A DNA stretch of 18,977 nt, taken from NCBI GenBank assembly GCA_002479485.1, contig DLNM01000038.1:44107-63083 (forward strand). The letters run 5' to 3'. Below the pieces are notes generated by a model, which saw nothing but the letters and a program-made list of their open reading frames with translations, had not been told where the DNA came from and did no database searches. Positions 6,690 to 14,169 of this stretch are shown piece by piece; position 1 is the stretch's first letter; each line of letters begins with the position of its first letter. Origin of the DNA: Firmicutes bacterium UBA7510. Lineage in GTDB: Bacteria > Bacillota > Clostridia > Tissierellales > Sedimentibacteraceae. Made by a program: the position numbers and the translations under genes.

Positions 6690-8207
6690 ATGCAAATTAA
6701 TATATTGGAATATTTTGAAAACACCCTAAGGCATAACAATGAAAAAACGGCGGTAATAGAAGGTGAAAATAAAATTTCATTTGGTGAATTAGAAATAAAA
6801 TCTAAAAATTTAGCGGATTATATTATCAACTTGAATAAAGAAATAATAAATAAGCCGATTGCGGTATATTTGCCTAAATCCATTGATTGTGTTGTGTCTG
6901 ATATTGCCGTAAGCTACAGTGCAAATATATATATGAATTTAGATATAAAAACTCCGATTAGCAGGATAACAAATATTTTAAAATTAATAAAACCTGTATA
7001 TATTATAACAAACAATCAATTTGCCGATAAATTTGAAAATATAGATGTGAAGATAATAAATTTAGATACCTTGAATTTTCAGAAATATAAGAGTCAATAT
7101 GATTTCTCAAAAAGACTTGATAAGCTTATAGATACTAATCCTATCTGCATAATCAACACCTCCGGGTCTACGGGTACTCCTAAAGGAGTAATTTTAAATC
7201 ACAAAAGTTTCATAGATTTTACCGAGTGGGCAATAGATACCCTTAAAATATCTGATAATGAAATAGTGGGGTCTCTTTCACCCGCTGTATTTGATATATA
7301 TAGCTTTGAGTTATGTATGCTTATGTCTAAGGGAAGTACCATAGTTTTAATCCCTGATACTTTTGCCGCATTTCCTGCAAAAATGCTTGATTTGATGAAT
7401 GAGAATAATATAACTTTTATATTTTGGGTTCCGACAGTTATGGTTAATATAGCCAATATGGATTTATTGACGAAGATACAGCTAAAGACCTTAAAAACAG
7501 TTTGGTTTGCAGGAGAGGTATTTCCTACAAAGCAGTTCAATTATTGGAGAAAACATTTAGTTGATACTAAATTTGTAAACTTATACGGTCCGATTGAAAT
7601 AACACTGGACTGTACTTATTTTATAATAGAGAGAGAAATAAAAGATGAGGAGCCTATACCGATAGGATATCCTTGCCGAAATACAGATATACTTTTATTG
7701 ACGGATAAAGATACTCTTGCTCAAAACGGTGAAGAAGGTGAAATCTGTGTAAGAGGTACATCCTTGGCTATGGGATATTATAACAACCCCGAGAAAACAG
7801 CTCAAGCCTTTGTGCAGAATCCTTTAAATAAATCATATCCAGAAATTATATACAGAACAGGTGATTTAGCTTTTATAAACGAAAAAGGTGAAATGATTTT
7901 TAAAGGCAGAAAGGACAGCCTGATTAAACATATGGGTTATAGGATAGAGCTGGCCGAAATAGAGCATATAGTTGTTAATAACTTAAAAATTGTTGAAAAT
8001 TGTTGTATTATATATGATGATGTAAAAAAACAGATAATTATGATATATGAATCTAAGAGTGAGCTTGAAAATTCCAAGCTGAGGAAAACTCTGGCAGATG
8101 CTATGCCTAAATATATGATTCCCACATTGTACATCAGATTAGAAGAAATGCCAAGAAATACTAACGGTAAAATTGATAGATTAAAACTGAAAAATGAATA
8201 TTTGTAA
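6690..8207 (+). CDS. amino-acid-type adenylation enzyme (DltA/NRPS A-domain-like, stand-alone)
   Basis: A 505-residue AMP-forming enzyme expected to activate a carboxylic acid and load it on a carrier protein thiol. The core motifs are complete: TSGSTGTPKG at 157-166, YGPIE at 299-303, YRTGD at 388-392, GRKDSLIKHMGYRIEL at 406-421, and the catalytic Lys494 in NGK. Asp202 in FDIYSF occupies the position that binds the alpha-amino group in NRPS A domains and DltA, so an amino acid substrate is likely. Hand alignment to GrsA suggests the pocket D-I-F-F-W-A-L-L-D-K, which I cannot assign. There are no DltB or DltD neighbours, so it is not a teichoic acid D-alanylation operon. The likely partner is carrier protein 2 (9065), whose LDSFDI site resembles DltC. 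AGGAG at 6679-6683 supports the start. Confidence 0.9.
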   Translation: MQINILEYFENTLRHNNEKTAVIEGENKISFGELEIKSKNLADYIINLNKEIINKPIAVYLPKSIDCVVSDIAVSYSANIYMNLDIKTPISRITNILKLIKPVYIITNNQFADKFENIDVKIINLDTLNFQKYKSQYDFSKRLDKLIDTNPICIINTSGSTGTPKGVILNHKSFIDFTEWAIDTLKISDNEIVGSLSPAVFDIYSFELCMLMSKGSTIVLIPDTFAAFPAKMLDLMNENNITFIFWVPTVMVNIANMDLLTKIQLKTLKTVWFAGEVFPTKQFNYWRKHLVDTKFVNLYGPIEITLDCTYFIIEREIKDEEPIPIGYPCRNTDILLLTDKDTLAQNGEEGEICVRGTSLAMGYYNNPEKTAQAFVQNPLNKSYPEIIYRTGDLAFINEKGEMIFKGRKDSLIKHMGYRIELAEIEHIVVNNLKIVENCCIIYDDVKKQIIMIYESKSELENSKLRKTLADAMPKYMIPTLYIRLEEMPRNTNGKIDRLKLKNEYL

Positions 8208-8242
8208 ATTTAATCGTCTTTAAACTGCAAAATGAGGTGAGT

Positions 8243-9040
8243 ATGAAACATAGCATAGAAAATATAAAGTCAAAAATTACTGAGATAAAACAAAACAGCA
8301 ATAGAACAATAACTAATTTTTATACTAATCTCACTGATGAAAAAAATATTATTGATGTGTGCGACAAAGAGAACAGCATAGTTTTTTGTATAGATGATAA
8401 CTCTATTCACAGGCTTTACTTTTATTCTTCCGATGAAAAAGAATTGGCAGATGTGCTATCCGGTTTTTCAAAGGGCTGCTCAATAGACTATATCGCTAAA
8501 TTATCTGATTCAAGTAAAGATATTCTATTTGAGAATGCAGGGTATTACAAGCATGCTGTATTTAAAAGAGCGTCTAATCCCGCTCTTTCAGAAAATATGA
8601 AAAAAAACATACCATCATCATTGTTGAAACTAAATGTTAATAATTATTGTTCTTTTGCCGAAAAAGAGCATGCAGCCTTAATTCATAACAAACTGTATGA
8701 AATTTTTGATCCCTATACCAGCCATATAGAAAGTATTTGCGAGATTGAGAAAATGATAGAACAAAATCAAATAACCGTAAATATTAAGGATGATAATATT
8801 ATAGCTTTATGCGCGTATAGATTTGAAGGCAAAAAAATATACATGAATCACTTATATAACTGCGGCAGGGCTGAAATAAGCTTTGCGATGTACATTAAAG
8901 CTTTACAGACAGCCGTTGATAATAACATTAACTATGCTTATACCTGGGTAAACGAGAAAAATAATCCCATTATAAGTTTTATTTATAGGTTTGGATTTGC
9001 TTTCGATGGATTAATTGATAATATATATATAAAAAAATAA
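8243..9040 (+). CDS. GNAT-like protein with two tandem half-domains, putative acyl/aminoacyltransferase
   Basis: A 265-residue protein. ATG 8243 is used instead of the GTG at 8237, which lies within the GAGGTG ribosome binding site. Residues ~30-110 look like a worn GNAT domain ending in a strand-helix-strand (ILFENAGYYKHAVFKR). Residues ~135-265 read as a fuller GNAT domain, with a long beta region, a helix and the typical end NPIISFIYRFGFAF. Two GNAT folds in tandem are the architecture of Fem-type aminoacyltransferases, although those are longer. It lies between the amino-acid adenylation gene and carrier protein 2, so moving the activated amino acid from carrier to sugar is an attractive inferred role. 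I see no clear catalytic residue. Family assignment is moderate. Confidence 0.6.
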   Translation: MKHSIENIKSKITEIKQNSNRTITNFYTNLTDEKNIIDVCDKENSIVFCIDDNSIHRLYFYSSDEKELADVLSGFSKGCSIDYIAKLSDSSKDILFENAGYYKHAVFKRASNPALSENMKKNIPSSLLKLNVNNYCSFAEKEHAALIHNKLYEIFDPYTSHIESICEIEKMIEQNQITVNIKDDNIIALCAYRFEGKKIYMNHLYNCGRAEISFAMYIKALQTAVDNNINYAYTWVNEKNNPIISFIYRFGFAFDGLIDNIYIKK

Positions 9041-9064
9041 AAACAGGAAAAGAGGTTGAAGTAA

Positions 9065-9295
9065 ATGGAAAAAATATTAGATATACTTTCACAGATCAGA
9101 CCGGAATTTGATTTTAATTCGAGTGAAAATTTTATAGAAGATGGGATGTTGGACAGCTTTGATATCATATCATTAGTTTCGGATTTAGATGAAAATTTCG
9201 GCATTTCTATAGACGGATTAGATATTTTACCTGAAAACTTTAAAAATTTAGAAACGATTAAAAATTTAATTATAAAAAATGGTGGAAGCATATGA
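9065..9295 (+). CDS. acyl carrier protein 2 (DltC-like site)
   Basis: A 76-residue carrier protein with phosphopantetheine Ser31 in MLDSFDI, the LDSF form seen in DltC and in carrier proteins paired with stand-alone amino acid adenylation enzymes. The start ATG 9065 follows an AAAGAGGTTG region. Its stop overlaps the KAS III start in an ATGA, implying translational coupling. The gene order (A-type ligase, GNAT-like, this carrier) suggests it holds the adenylated amino acid. Coupling to KAS III leaves open that the aminoacyl group is instead extended. Confidence 0.9.
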   Translation: MEKILDILSQIRPEFDFNSSENFIEDGMLDSFDIISLVSDLDENFGISIDGLDILPENFKNLETIKNLIIKNGGSI

Positions 9296-10362
9296 GAAAT
9301 ATTTTTAAAAATAAAAAAATAACCGGAATATTAGCAGTATTGCCGGAGCAAGAAATATTTTTTGATGACGAAGTTCAGAACTATAATTTTCCTGAAAAAC
9401 AGACCTTGAAATTGAAAAAAATAATGGGATTCGAAAAGCACAGAATAGTTAAAGATACAACTTCAACATCTGATTTGTGTGTATTTGGAGTTCAACATCT
9501 TATTGATAAAGGATTATTGAAAAAAGAGGATATTGATGCGCTTGTGCTTGTAACTCAGTCTCCGGATTACTTTATGCCGCCTACGAGCAATATCATACAA
9601 GGCAAATTGGGACTCGATTCTAAGGTTTTATGTATGGATGTCAATCAGGGATGTGCCGGATTTTTAATTGGATTAATGCAGTCTTTTATGCTGTTGGATA
9701 TTCAGAGTATAAATAAAGTAGTTCTTTTAAATGCGGATATATTAAGTAAAAAGGTTTCCAAAAAAGACAGAAACAGCTATCCTTTATCCGGAGATTTGGC
9801 TACTGTTACTATCGTAGAAAAAAGCAGTGACAATAACGAGATTTATATGAATTTGAACATGGACGGCTCAAAAGGCGAAGTGCTTATAATTCCTGCGGGA
9901 GGCTTTAAAAATCCTTGCAATGATGAGACTAAAAAATTATTTGATACCGGAGACGGAAACTTAAGAAGCATGGATAATTTATACATGGATGGTTCAGAGG
10001 TATTTAACTTTGTACAAACTATTGTTCCTCCGATGATAGACGAAATATTAGAAATGTCTTCATGCGGCAAGGATGATATAGATTATTATTTATTTCATCA
10101 GCCTAATAAATTTATGCTGCAAAAACTGGCTGATAAAATAGGAGTGGAATATGACAAACTTCCTATGAATATTGTTCAAAATTTCGGAAATTCAAGCGGC
10201 TGCACAATTCCTTTGAGTATAGCTTATAACTTAGGAGAAGGTGCAATCAACAATAAATATAAATGCTGCTTATCAGGATTCGGCTCAGGATTGACATGGA
10301 GTTCTATGGTTATGGATATCGGAAATTTAGACTTTAATGAATTGGTAGTATCACCTTTCTAG
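9292..10362 (+). CDS. 3-oxoacyl-ACP synthase III family (KAS III, FabH-like)
   Basis: A 356-residue condensing enzyme expected to join a starter acyl thioester (acetyl-CoA or an ACP-bound acyl) with malonyl-ACP, releasing CO2. The catalytic triad is intact: Cys121 in NQGCAGFL, His269 in LFHQPN and Asn300 in NFGNSSG. Glycine-rich GFGSGLTWSS at 329-338 closes the fold. The N-terminal region is longer than housekeeping FabH (~320 residues), with EIFFDDEV and an FPEKQTLK stretch. The longer form resembles KAS III proteins in surface-polysaccharide and flagellin sugar clusters. A malonyltransferase (13268) and ketoreductases share the operon, but no dehydratase does, so one condensation followed by one reduction is predicted. 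GGTGGA at 9281-9286 is the ribosome binding site. Confidence 0.93.
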   Translation: MRNIFKNKKITGILAVLPEQEIFFDDEVQNYNFPEKQTLKLKKIMGFEKHRIVKDTTSTSDLCVFGVQHLIDKGLLKKEDIDALVLVTQSPDYFMPPTSNIIQGKLGLDSKVLCMDVNQGCAGFLIGLMQSFMLLDIQSINKVVLLNADILSKKVSKKDRNSYPLSGDLATVTIVEKSSDNNEIYMNLNMDGSKGEVLIIPAGGFKNPCNDETKKLFDTGDGNLRSMDNLYMDGSEVFNFVQTIVPPMIDEILEMSSCGKDDIDYYLFHQPNKFMLQKLADKIGVEYDKLPMNIVQNFGNSSGCTIPLSIAYNLGEGAINNKYKCCLSGFGSGLTWSSMVMDIGNLDFNELVVSPF

Positions 10363-10378
10363 GAGGAGGAAGAAATAA

Positions 10379-10597
10379 ATGGATTTAAAATCACTGATAA
10401 ATGAAATACTTAAAAATGAGGACAAGGAACAGGTTTTAGAATTAAAAGACGATTTAAAACTTATAGAGGACTTAAAATTTGATTCTATAATGCTGGCGGA
10501 ATTGACAGTAAGAATAGAAGATGAAACAGGAATAGATGTATTTGAAGACGGGGTAGTAATTACCGTAGGAGAGATATTAAAAAAATTAGATAGGTAG
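10379..10597 (+). CDS. acyl carrier protein 3
   Basis: A 72-residue carrier protein with Ser36 in KFDSIMLAEL, the classical (L/F)DS(I/L) phosphopantetheine site of fatty-acid and polyketide carriers, preceded by DLKLIEDL. It has an unusually strong AGGAGGAGGA ribosome binding site (10361-10370), suggesting more product than its neighbours. It lies between KAS III and the second ligase, so it is the likely carrier for the malonyl extender or for the acid loaded by that ligase. Confidence 0.92.
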   Translation: MDLKSLINEILKNEDKEQVLELKDDLKLIEDLKFDSIMLAELTVRIEDETGIDVFEDGVVITVGEILKKLDR

Positions 10598-10605
10598 CAG
10601 ATAAG

Positions 10606-11871
10606 ATGAGTAATGATTTCCTTATATTTAATGACAAGGTATATACATATGATAATCTCATAAATGAAATAAACGATACAGACTGTTTTAACAGATATGT
10701 ATATGTCGAAAATAATATACCGTATGAAGTGTTTAAAAGAATTATTCACAGTATTGTTTATGATTATCCTATAGAACTGATAGACGGAGATTTCTCGGAT
10801 AATGAGATACAAAAAATGGATATTTCATTAAACGATATAAAGACTTGTACCGTATTATTAAATAATAAGCATCAGATTAAAGACTATAACTGCTTAATTT
10901 CCATGCTGAATGAAAAAATCAAATCAAGTAAGCAAGATTGTAGCTTATCTTTGTACACATCAGGTACCACAGGAAGACCTAAAAAAATTACTCATACACT
11001 TCAAAGCATAACAAGAAATGTTAAAGTTTCCGAGAGACACAAAGACGATGTATGGGGCTTTGCATATAATCCAACTCATATGGCAGGAATACAGGTTTTT
11101 TTTCAGGCATTGTTTAACGGAAATAAAATTATATATATATTTGATGATGCACGTAAAAATGTAAAAGAACTGCTGGAGAAATATAAGATTACTCATATCT
11201 CGGCGACTGCAACATACTATAGAAATATTTTGCCTTATTTGAAATCACATAAGTTTGACTATGTAAGAAATATAACCTTGGGCGGAGAGAAGTGTGATGA
11301 GAAATTATTGGGTGAAATATCAAAGATATTTCCTGATTGCAGGATGAAAAATATTTATGCATCTACAGAAGCCGGAAGCTTATTCGTTTCAAACGGAGAA
11401 GACTTTGAAATACCTGCTGAAATAAGAGAATTTATCAAAATAAACGATAGGGATGAACTGTTGATTAACAAAAAACTATTGGGTTTTTTTGAAAACTTTA
11501 ACTTACAAGATGATTGGTATAATACAAATGACATAGTTGAGAAAATAAGCGAGAATAAATTTAGATTTAAGTCACGAAAAACCGATATGATAAATGTAGG
11601 AGGATATAAAGTTAATTCTCTTGAAGTTGAGGAAATAATCTTAGAAATAGACGGTATTCTAAATGTATATGTATACGGAAGAGAAAATAAGGTTACAGGA
11701 AATATAGTTGCCGCAGATATAGTTATGGAAGATGGTTTCAGCGATACAGATATAAAGAAAAAAATCAGAAACCATTTGGAAAAGTCCTTGCAGTCGTGGA
11801 AAATACCGCGAATTATAAATATAGTTGATAAAATAGAGCAGACGCGAACTGGAAAAAAGGTGAGAAAATGA
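10606..11871 (+). CDS. short AMP-dependent acyl-ACP/acyl-CoA ligase
   Basis: A 421-residue ANL-superfamily ligase, shorter than the usual ~500 because the N-terminal subdomain is reduced. The motifs are LYTSGTTGRPKK at 116-127, YASTEAG at 251-257, WYNTND at 304-309 (equivalent of YRTGD), SRKTD at 323-327, NVGGYKVN at 330-337 and Lys417 in RTGKK. The amino-group-binding Asp of amino acid adenylation enzymes is replaced by NPTHMAG (155-161), so a non-amino carboxylic acid is the likelier substrate. This contrasts with the ligase at 6690. It follows carrier protein 3 by 8 bases with a weak ribosome binding site. Its stop overlaps the next start (ATGA). The likely role is loading a starter acid onto a carrier protein; hydroxylated or branched acids are possible. 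Confidence 0.87.
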   Translation: MSNDFLIFNDKVYTYDNLINEINDTDCFNRYVYVENNIPYEVFKRIIHSIVYDYPIELIDGDFSDNEIQKMDISLNDIKTCTVLLNNKHQIKDYNCLISMLNEKIKSSKQDCSLSLYTSGTTGRPKKITHTLQSITRNVKVSERHKDDVWGFAYNPTHMAGIQVFFQALFNGNKIIYIFDDARKNVKELLEKYKITHISATATYYRNILPYLKSHKFDYVRNITLGGEKCDEKLLGEISKIFPDCRMKNIYASTEAGSLFVSNGEDFEIPAEIREFIKINDRDELLINKKLLGFFENFNLQDDWYNTNDIVEKISENKFRFKSRKTDMINVGGYKVNSLEVEEIILEIDGILNVYVYGRENKVTGNIVAADIVMEDGFSDTDIKKKIRNHLEKSLQSWKIPRIINIVDKIEQTRTGKKVRK

Positions 11872-12593
11872 AATGGATAATAGTTACAGGTGCAACCGGA
11901 GGATTAGGACAGGCAATAACAAAAAAGATATTTGAACAAACACAATATGGAGTTATAAGCTTGAGTAGCTCTGCAGAATATAAGAATAAAGAGTATATAA
12001 ATATATATGGAGACAGACTTGTACACATTCAATTTGACTTGCATAATACAGATAAAATAAAAGAACTGTTTTTAAATACAATATCTGATATAGGCGAAAT
12101 AATAGGATTGGTTAATAACTCGGCAGTTGCATATGATGATATAGTTACAAACTTAAATATAGACAAATTGCAAAATATGTATAATGTAAATGTATTTTCA
12201 GCAATGAATTTAACAAAATACTCTTTACGTAATATGCTTTTACATAAAAACGAAGGGTCGATAGTTCATATTTCTTCTATTAGCGCTCATACAGGATATA
12301 AGGGATTAGCAATGTATGCATCAACCAAAGGTGCTATGGAGGCTTTTTCCAAAAATACAGCGAGAGAATGGGGTTTAAAAGGAATCAGATCAAATTGTGT
12401 TGCTCCGGGTTTTATGGAAACAGCAATCAGTTCCGATTTAAGCGATGAACAAAAAGACAGAATATATAAGAGGACTTCAATGAAAAAAGCTACCGATATA
12501 GACAGCGTTGCAGATACGGTTGTGTTTTTGCTCACTGATAAGTCTAAATCTATAACAGGTGCGGTTTTAAACGTTGATAACGGAACTATATGA
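11868..12593 (+). CDS. FabG-like short-chain dehydrogenase/reductase 2
   Basis: A 241-residue classical SDR with TGATGGLG at 7-14, NNSA at 83-86, Asn108, and the Ser137, Tyr150, Lys154 catalytic set (YASTK). The end (SITGAVLNVDNGTI) is typical of FabG-like 3-oxoacyl-ACP reductases. It overlaps both neighbours by 4 bases and has an AAGGTGA ribosome binding site. A second, clearly different reductase in the same acyl module (the other is at 5069) suggests either two keto substrates, for example two acyl branches, or opposite stereochemistry at the hydroxyl carbon. Which carrier protein it uses cannot be told. Confidence 0.88.
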   Translation: MKWIIVTGATGGLGQAITKKIFEQTQYGVISLSSSAEYKNKEYINIYGDRLVHIQFDLHNTDKIKELFLNTISDIGEIIGLVNNSAVAYDDIVTNLNIDKLQNMYNVNVFSAMNLTKYSLRNMLLHKNEGSIVHISSISAHTGYKGLAMYASTKGAMEAFSKNTAREWGLKGIRSNCVAPGFMETAISSDLSDEQKDRIYKRTSMKKATDIDSVADTVVFLLTDKSKSITGAVLNVDNGTI

Positions 12594-13267
12594 TAGTTAA
12601 GACGATAGTTGATGATTTAAACGATACAAATATATATATAATTTATGACAATATTATGAAGAAAGCTATTGTTATAGACCCTAATAATTTTAAATCAGCT
12701 GATGAATTTATCGGTTCATTCGGCTTGAATATTGATTATATAATACTAACACATGAGCATTTTGATCATATTTTGGGTGTAAATGAGTTGATTGATAAAT
12801 ACGGATGCAGTTTAGTGACCTCTGAAATCTGCAATATAGGAATAATGAATCCAAGGATAAATTTATCAAGTTTTTCTGAAGTACTGTTATATTTTAAAAA
12901 TAATCATAACGAGAAAGCATTATTGGCTGAATTAAAAGAGGTGAAGTCATATATCTGCAAATCAGCAGATATATGCTTTAAAAAAAATAAAATATTAATA
13001 TGGAATAATCATAAAATACAAATGTGCGAAACCCCCGGACATTCAAAAGGCAGTATCAGTATAATTGTTGATAATAAATATCTTTTTTCAGGTGATTCAC
13101 TGTTAAAGGATATAGAAGTAATAACAAGATTTCCGGGTGGAAGTACCAAAGAGTATAATAATATTACCCTTGAGTTTTATAAATCTTTGGACAAGGATCT
13201 TATTGTATACCCCGGTCATGGACAAGGCTTTATATTAAAAGAAAAATTTAAAGTTGAGGAAAACTAA
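12590..13267 (+). CDS. metallo-beta-lactamase-fold hydrolase (glyoxalase II-like), putative thioesterase
   Basis: A 225-residue protein with the complete dinuclear metal site: HEHFDH at 55-60, His151 in TPGHSKGS, Asp169 in FSGDS and His210 in YPGHGQG. The closest known activity by fold is hydroxyacylglutathione hydrolase or a related thioester hydrolase. Being locked between a ketoreductase and the malonyltransferase (4-base overlap upstream, direct abutment downstream) points to a carrier-bound thioester as substrate. It may release a free acid or clear mis-loaded carriers. A detoxification or general housekeeping role is less likely in this position. It has almost no ribosome binding site of its own, consistent with coupling to the SDR gene. 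Confidence 0.85.
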   Translation: MIVKTIVDDLNDTNIYIIYDNIMKKAIVIDPNNFKSADEFIGSFGLNIDYIILTHEHFDHILGVNELIDKYGCSLVTSEICNIGIMNPRINLSSFSEVLLYFKNNHNEKALLAELKEVKSYICKSADICFKKNKILIWNNHKIQMCETPGHSKGSISIIVDNKYLFSGDSLLKDIEVITRFPGGSTKEYNNITLEFYKSLDKDLIVYPGHGQGFILKEKFKVEEN

Positions 13268-14149
13268 ATGAGTAAAATAGGATTATTATTTCCCGGGCAA
13301 GGTTCTCAGTTTGTAGGAATGGGAAAACAATTGTATGATGGAATTGACAATGCTAAAAAACTAATGGATATTGCAGTAGACATTTTAGGCTTTGATATAA
13401 AGTCAATGATGTTTGAAGGGACAGAAGAAAATTTGAAACTTACTGAAATAGCACAGCCTGCTCTGTATATTGCTTCTGCTATGTACTTTGAAAAATTCAA
13501 GGGGCTTGGAGAAAATTTTGAAGTGGTTACTGGACACAGCTTAGGAGAATACTCAGCTTTATATGCAGCCGGAGTGCTTTCATATGAGGATGGATTAAAG
13601 CTTGTCAGAAAGCGTGGTATTGAAATGGGCAAGCAAAATTTAAATGGTACAATGTATGCTATTATGGGAATAGATAAAAATGAAATAGAAAAATACATAT
13701 CAAAATCAAACGGGAAAGTCGTAATTGCAAATATAAATTCTAAAACCCAGATTGTTATATCGGGCTATATGCATGAAACAGAAAAATTAGCTGAGAAATT
13801 GTCGCTTATTGAAGGCGTTAAAGTGGTAAAACTAAATGTAAGCGGAGCTTTCCACAGCCCGTTGATGAATGAGAGCAAGCTTATTATGGATGAGGAAATA
13901 GATAAAGTCGTTTTTAAAAACCCTGATTCATACGTTATATCTAATGTTAGCGCAGAGGCAAGCAAAGATATAAATATTATAAAATCCTCGTTAAAACAGC
14001 AGATTACGGGTATAGTAAATTGGCTTGATACAATAAATTGTATAAAAAATATGGAAATAGAAAAATTATACGAGGTGGGACCGGGAGATGTTCTTAAAAA
14101 ATTAAACAAAAGCATAACATTGAAACCAAAATGTTTAAACTTAGACTAG
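13268..14149 (+). CDS. malonyl-CoA:ACP transacylase (FabD-like)
   Basis: A 293-residue acyltransferase that should move malonyl from CoA to a carrier protein for use by KAS III. GQGSQ at 10-14 forms the oxyanion loop, GHSLGEYS at 89-96 holds the Ser91 nucleophile, Arg116 corresponds to the carboxylate-binding Arg117 of E. coli FabD, and His196 in GAFHSPLM is the catalytic partner. The Arg and the xAFH form indicate malonyl rather than methylmalonyl or a monocarboxylic acyl. The start abuts the stop of the hydrolase gene, with GAGGA upstream. A second fabD outside the main fas operon supports a dedicated chain-building function here. Whether the genome has another copy is not visible. Confidence 0.93.
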   Translation: MSKIGLLFPGQGSQFVGMGKQLYDGIDNAKKLMDIAVDILGFDIKSMMFEGTEENLKLTEIAQPALYIASAMYFEKFKGLGENFEVVTGHSLGEYSALYAAGVLSYEDGLKLVRKRGIEMGKQNLNGTMYAIMGIDKNEIEKYISKSNGKVVIANINSKTQIVISGYMHETEKLAEKLSLIEGVKVVKLNVSGAFHSPLMNESKLIMDEEIDKVVFKNPDSYVISNVSAEASKDINIIKSSLKQQITGIVNWLDTINCIKNMEIEKLYEVGPGDVLKKLNKSITLKPKCLNLD

Positions 14150-14169
14150 CTAACAGGAGTAAATAAATC

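Noticed and set aside
6690..9295. dlt operon for D-alanylation of teichoic acids
   Set aside because: DltA-like and DltC-like proteins are present, but there is no DltB (MBOAT membrane protein) or DltD, and the surrounding genes make a dTDP sugar.
10351..10812. 153-codon reverse-strand open frame
   Set aside because: It lies fully antisense to ACP 3 and ligase 2, is rich in Ile/Ser/Phe as expected from AT-rich antisense reading, and matches no family I recognise.
4830..14149. Housekeeping fatty acid synthesis operon
   Set aside because: No fabK/fabI, fabZ, fabF or acc genes; three different ACPs, two ligases and N-acyltransferases are interleaved with dTDP-sugar genes.
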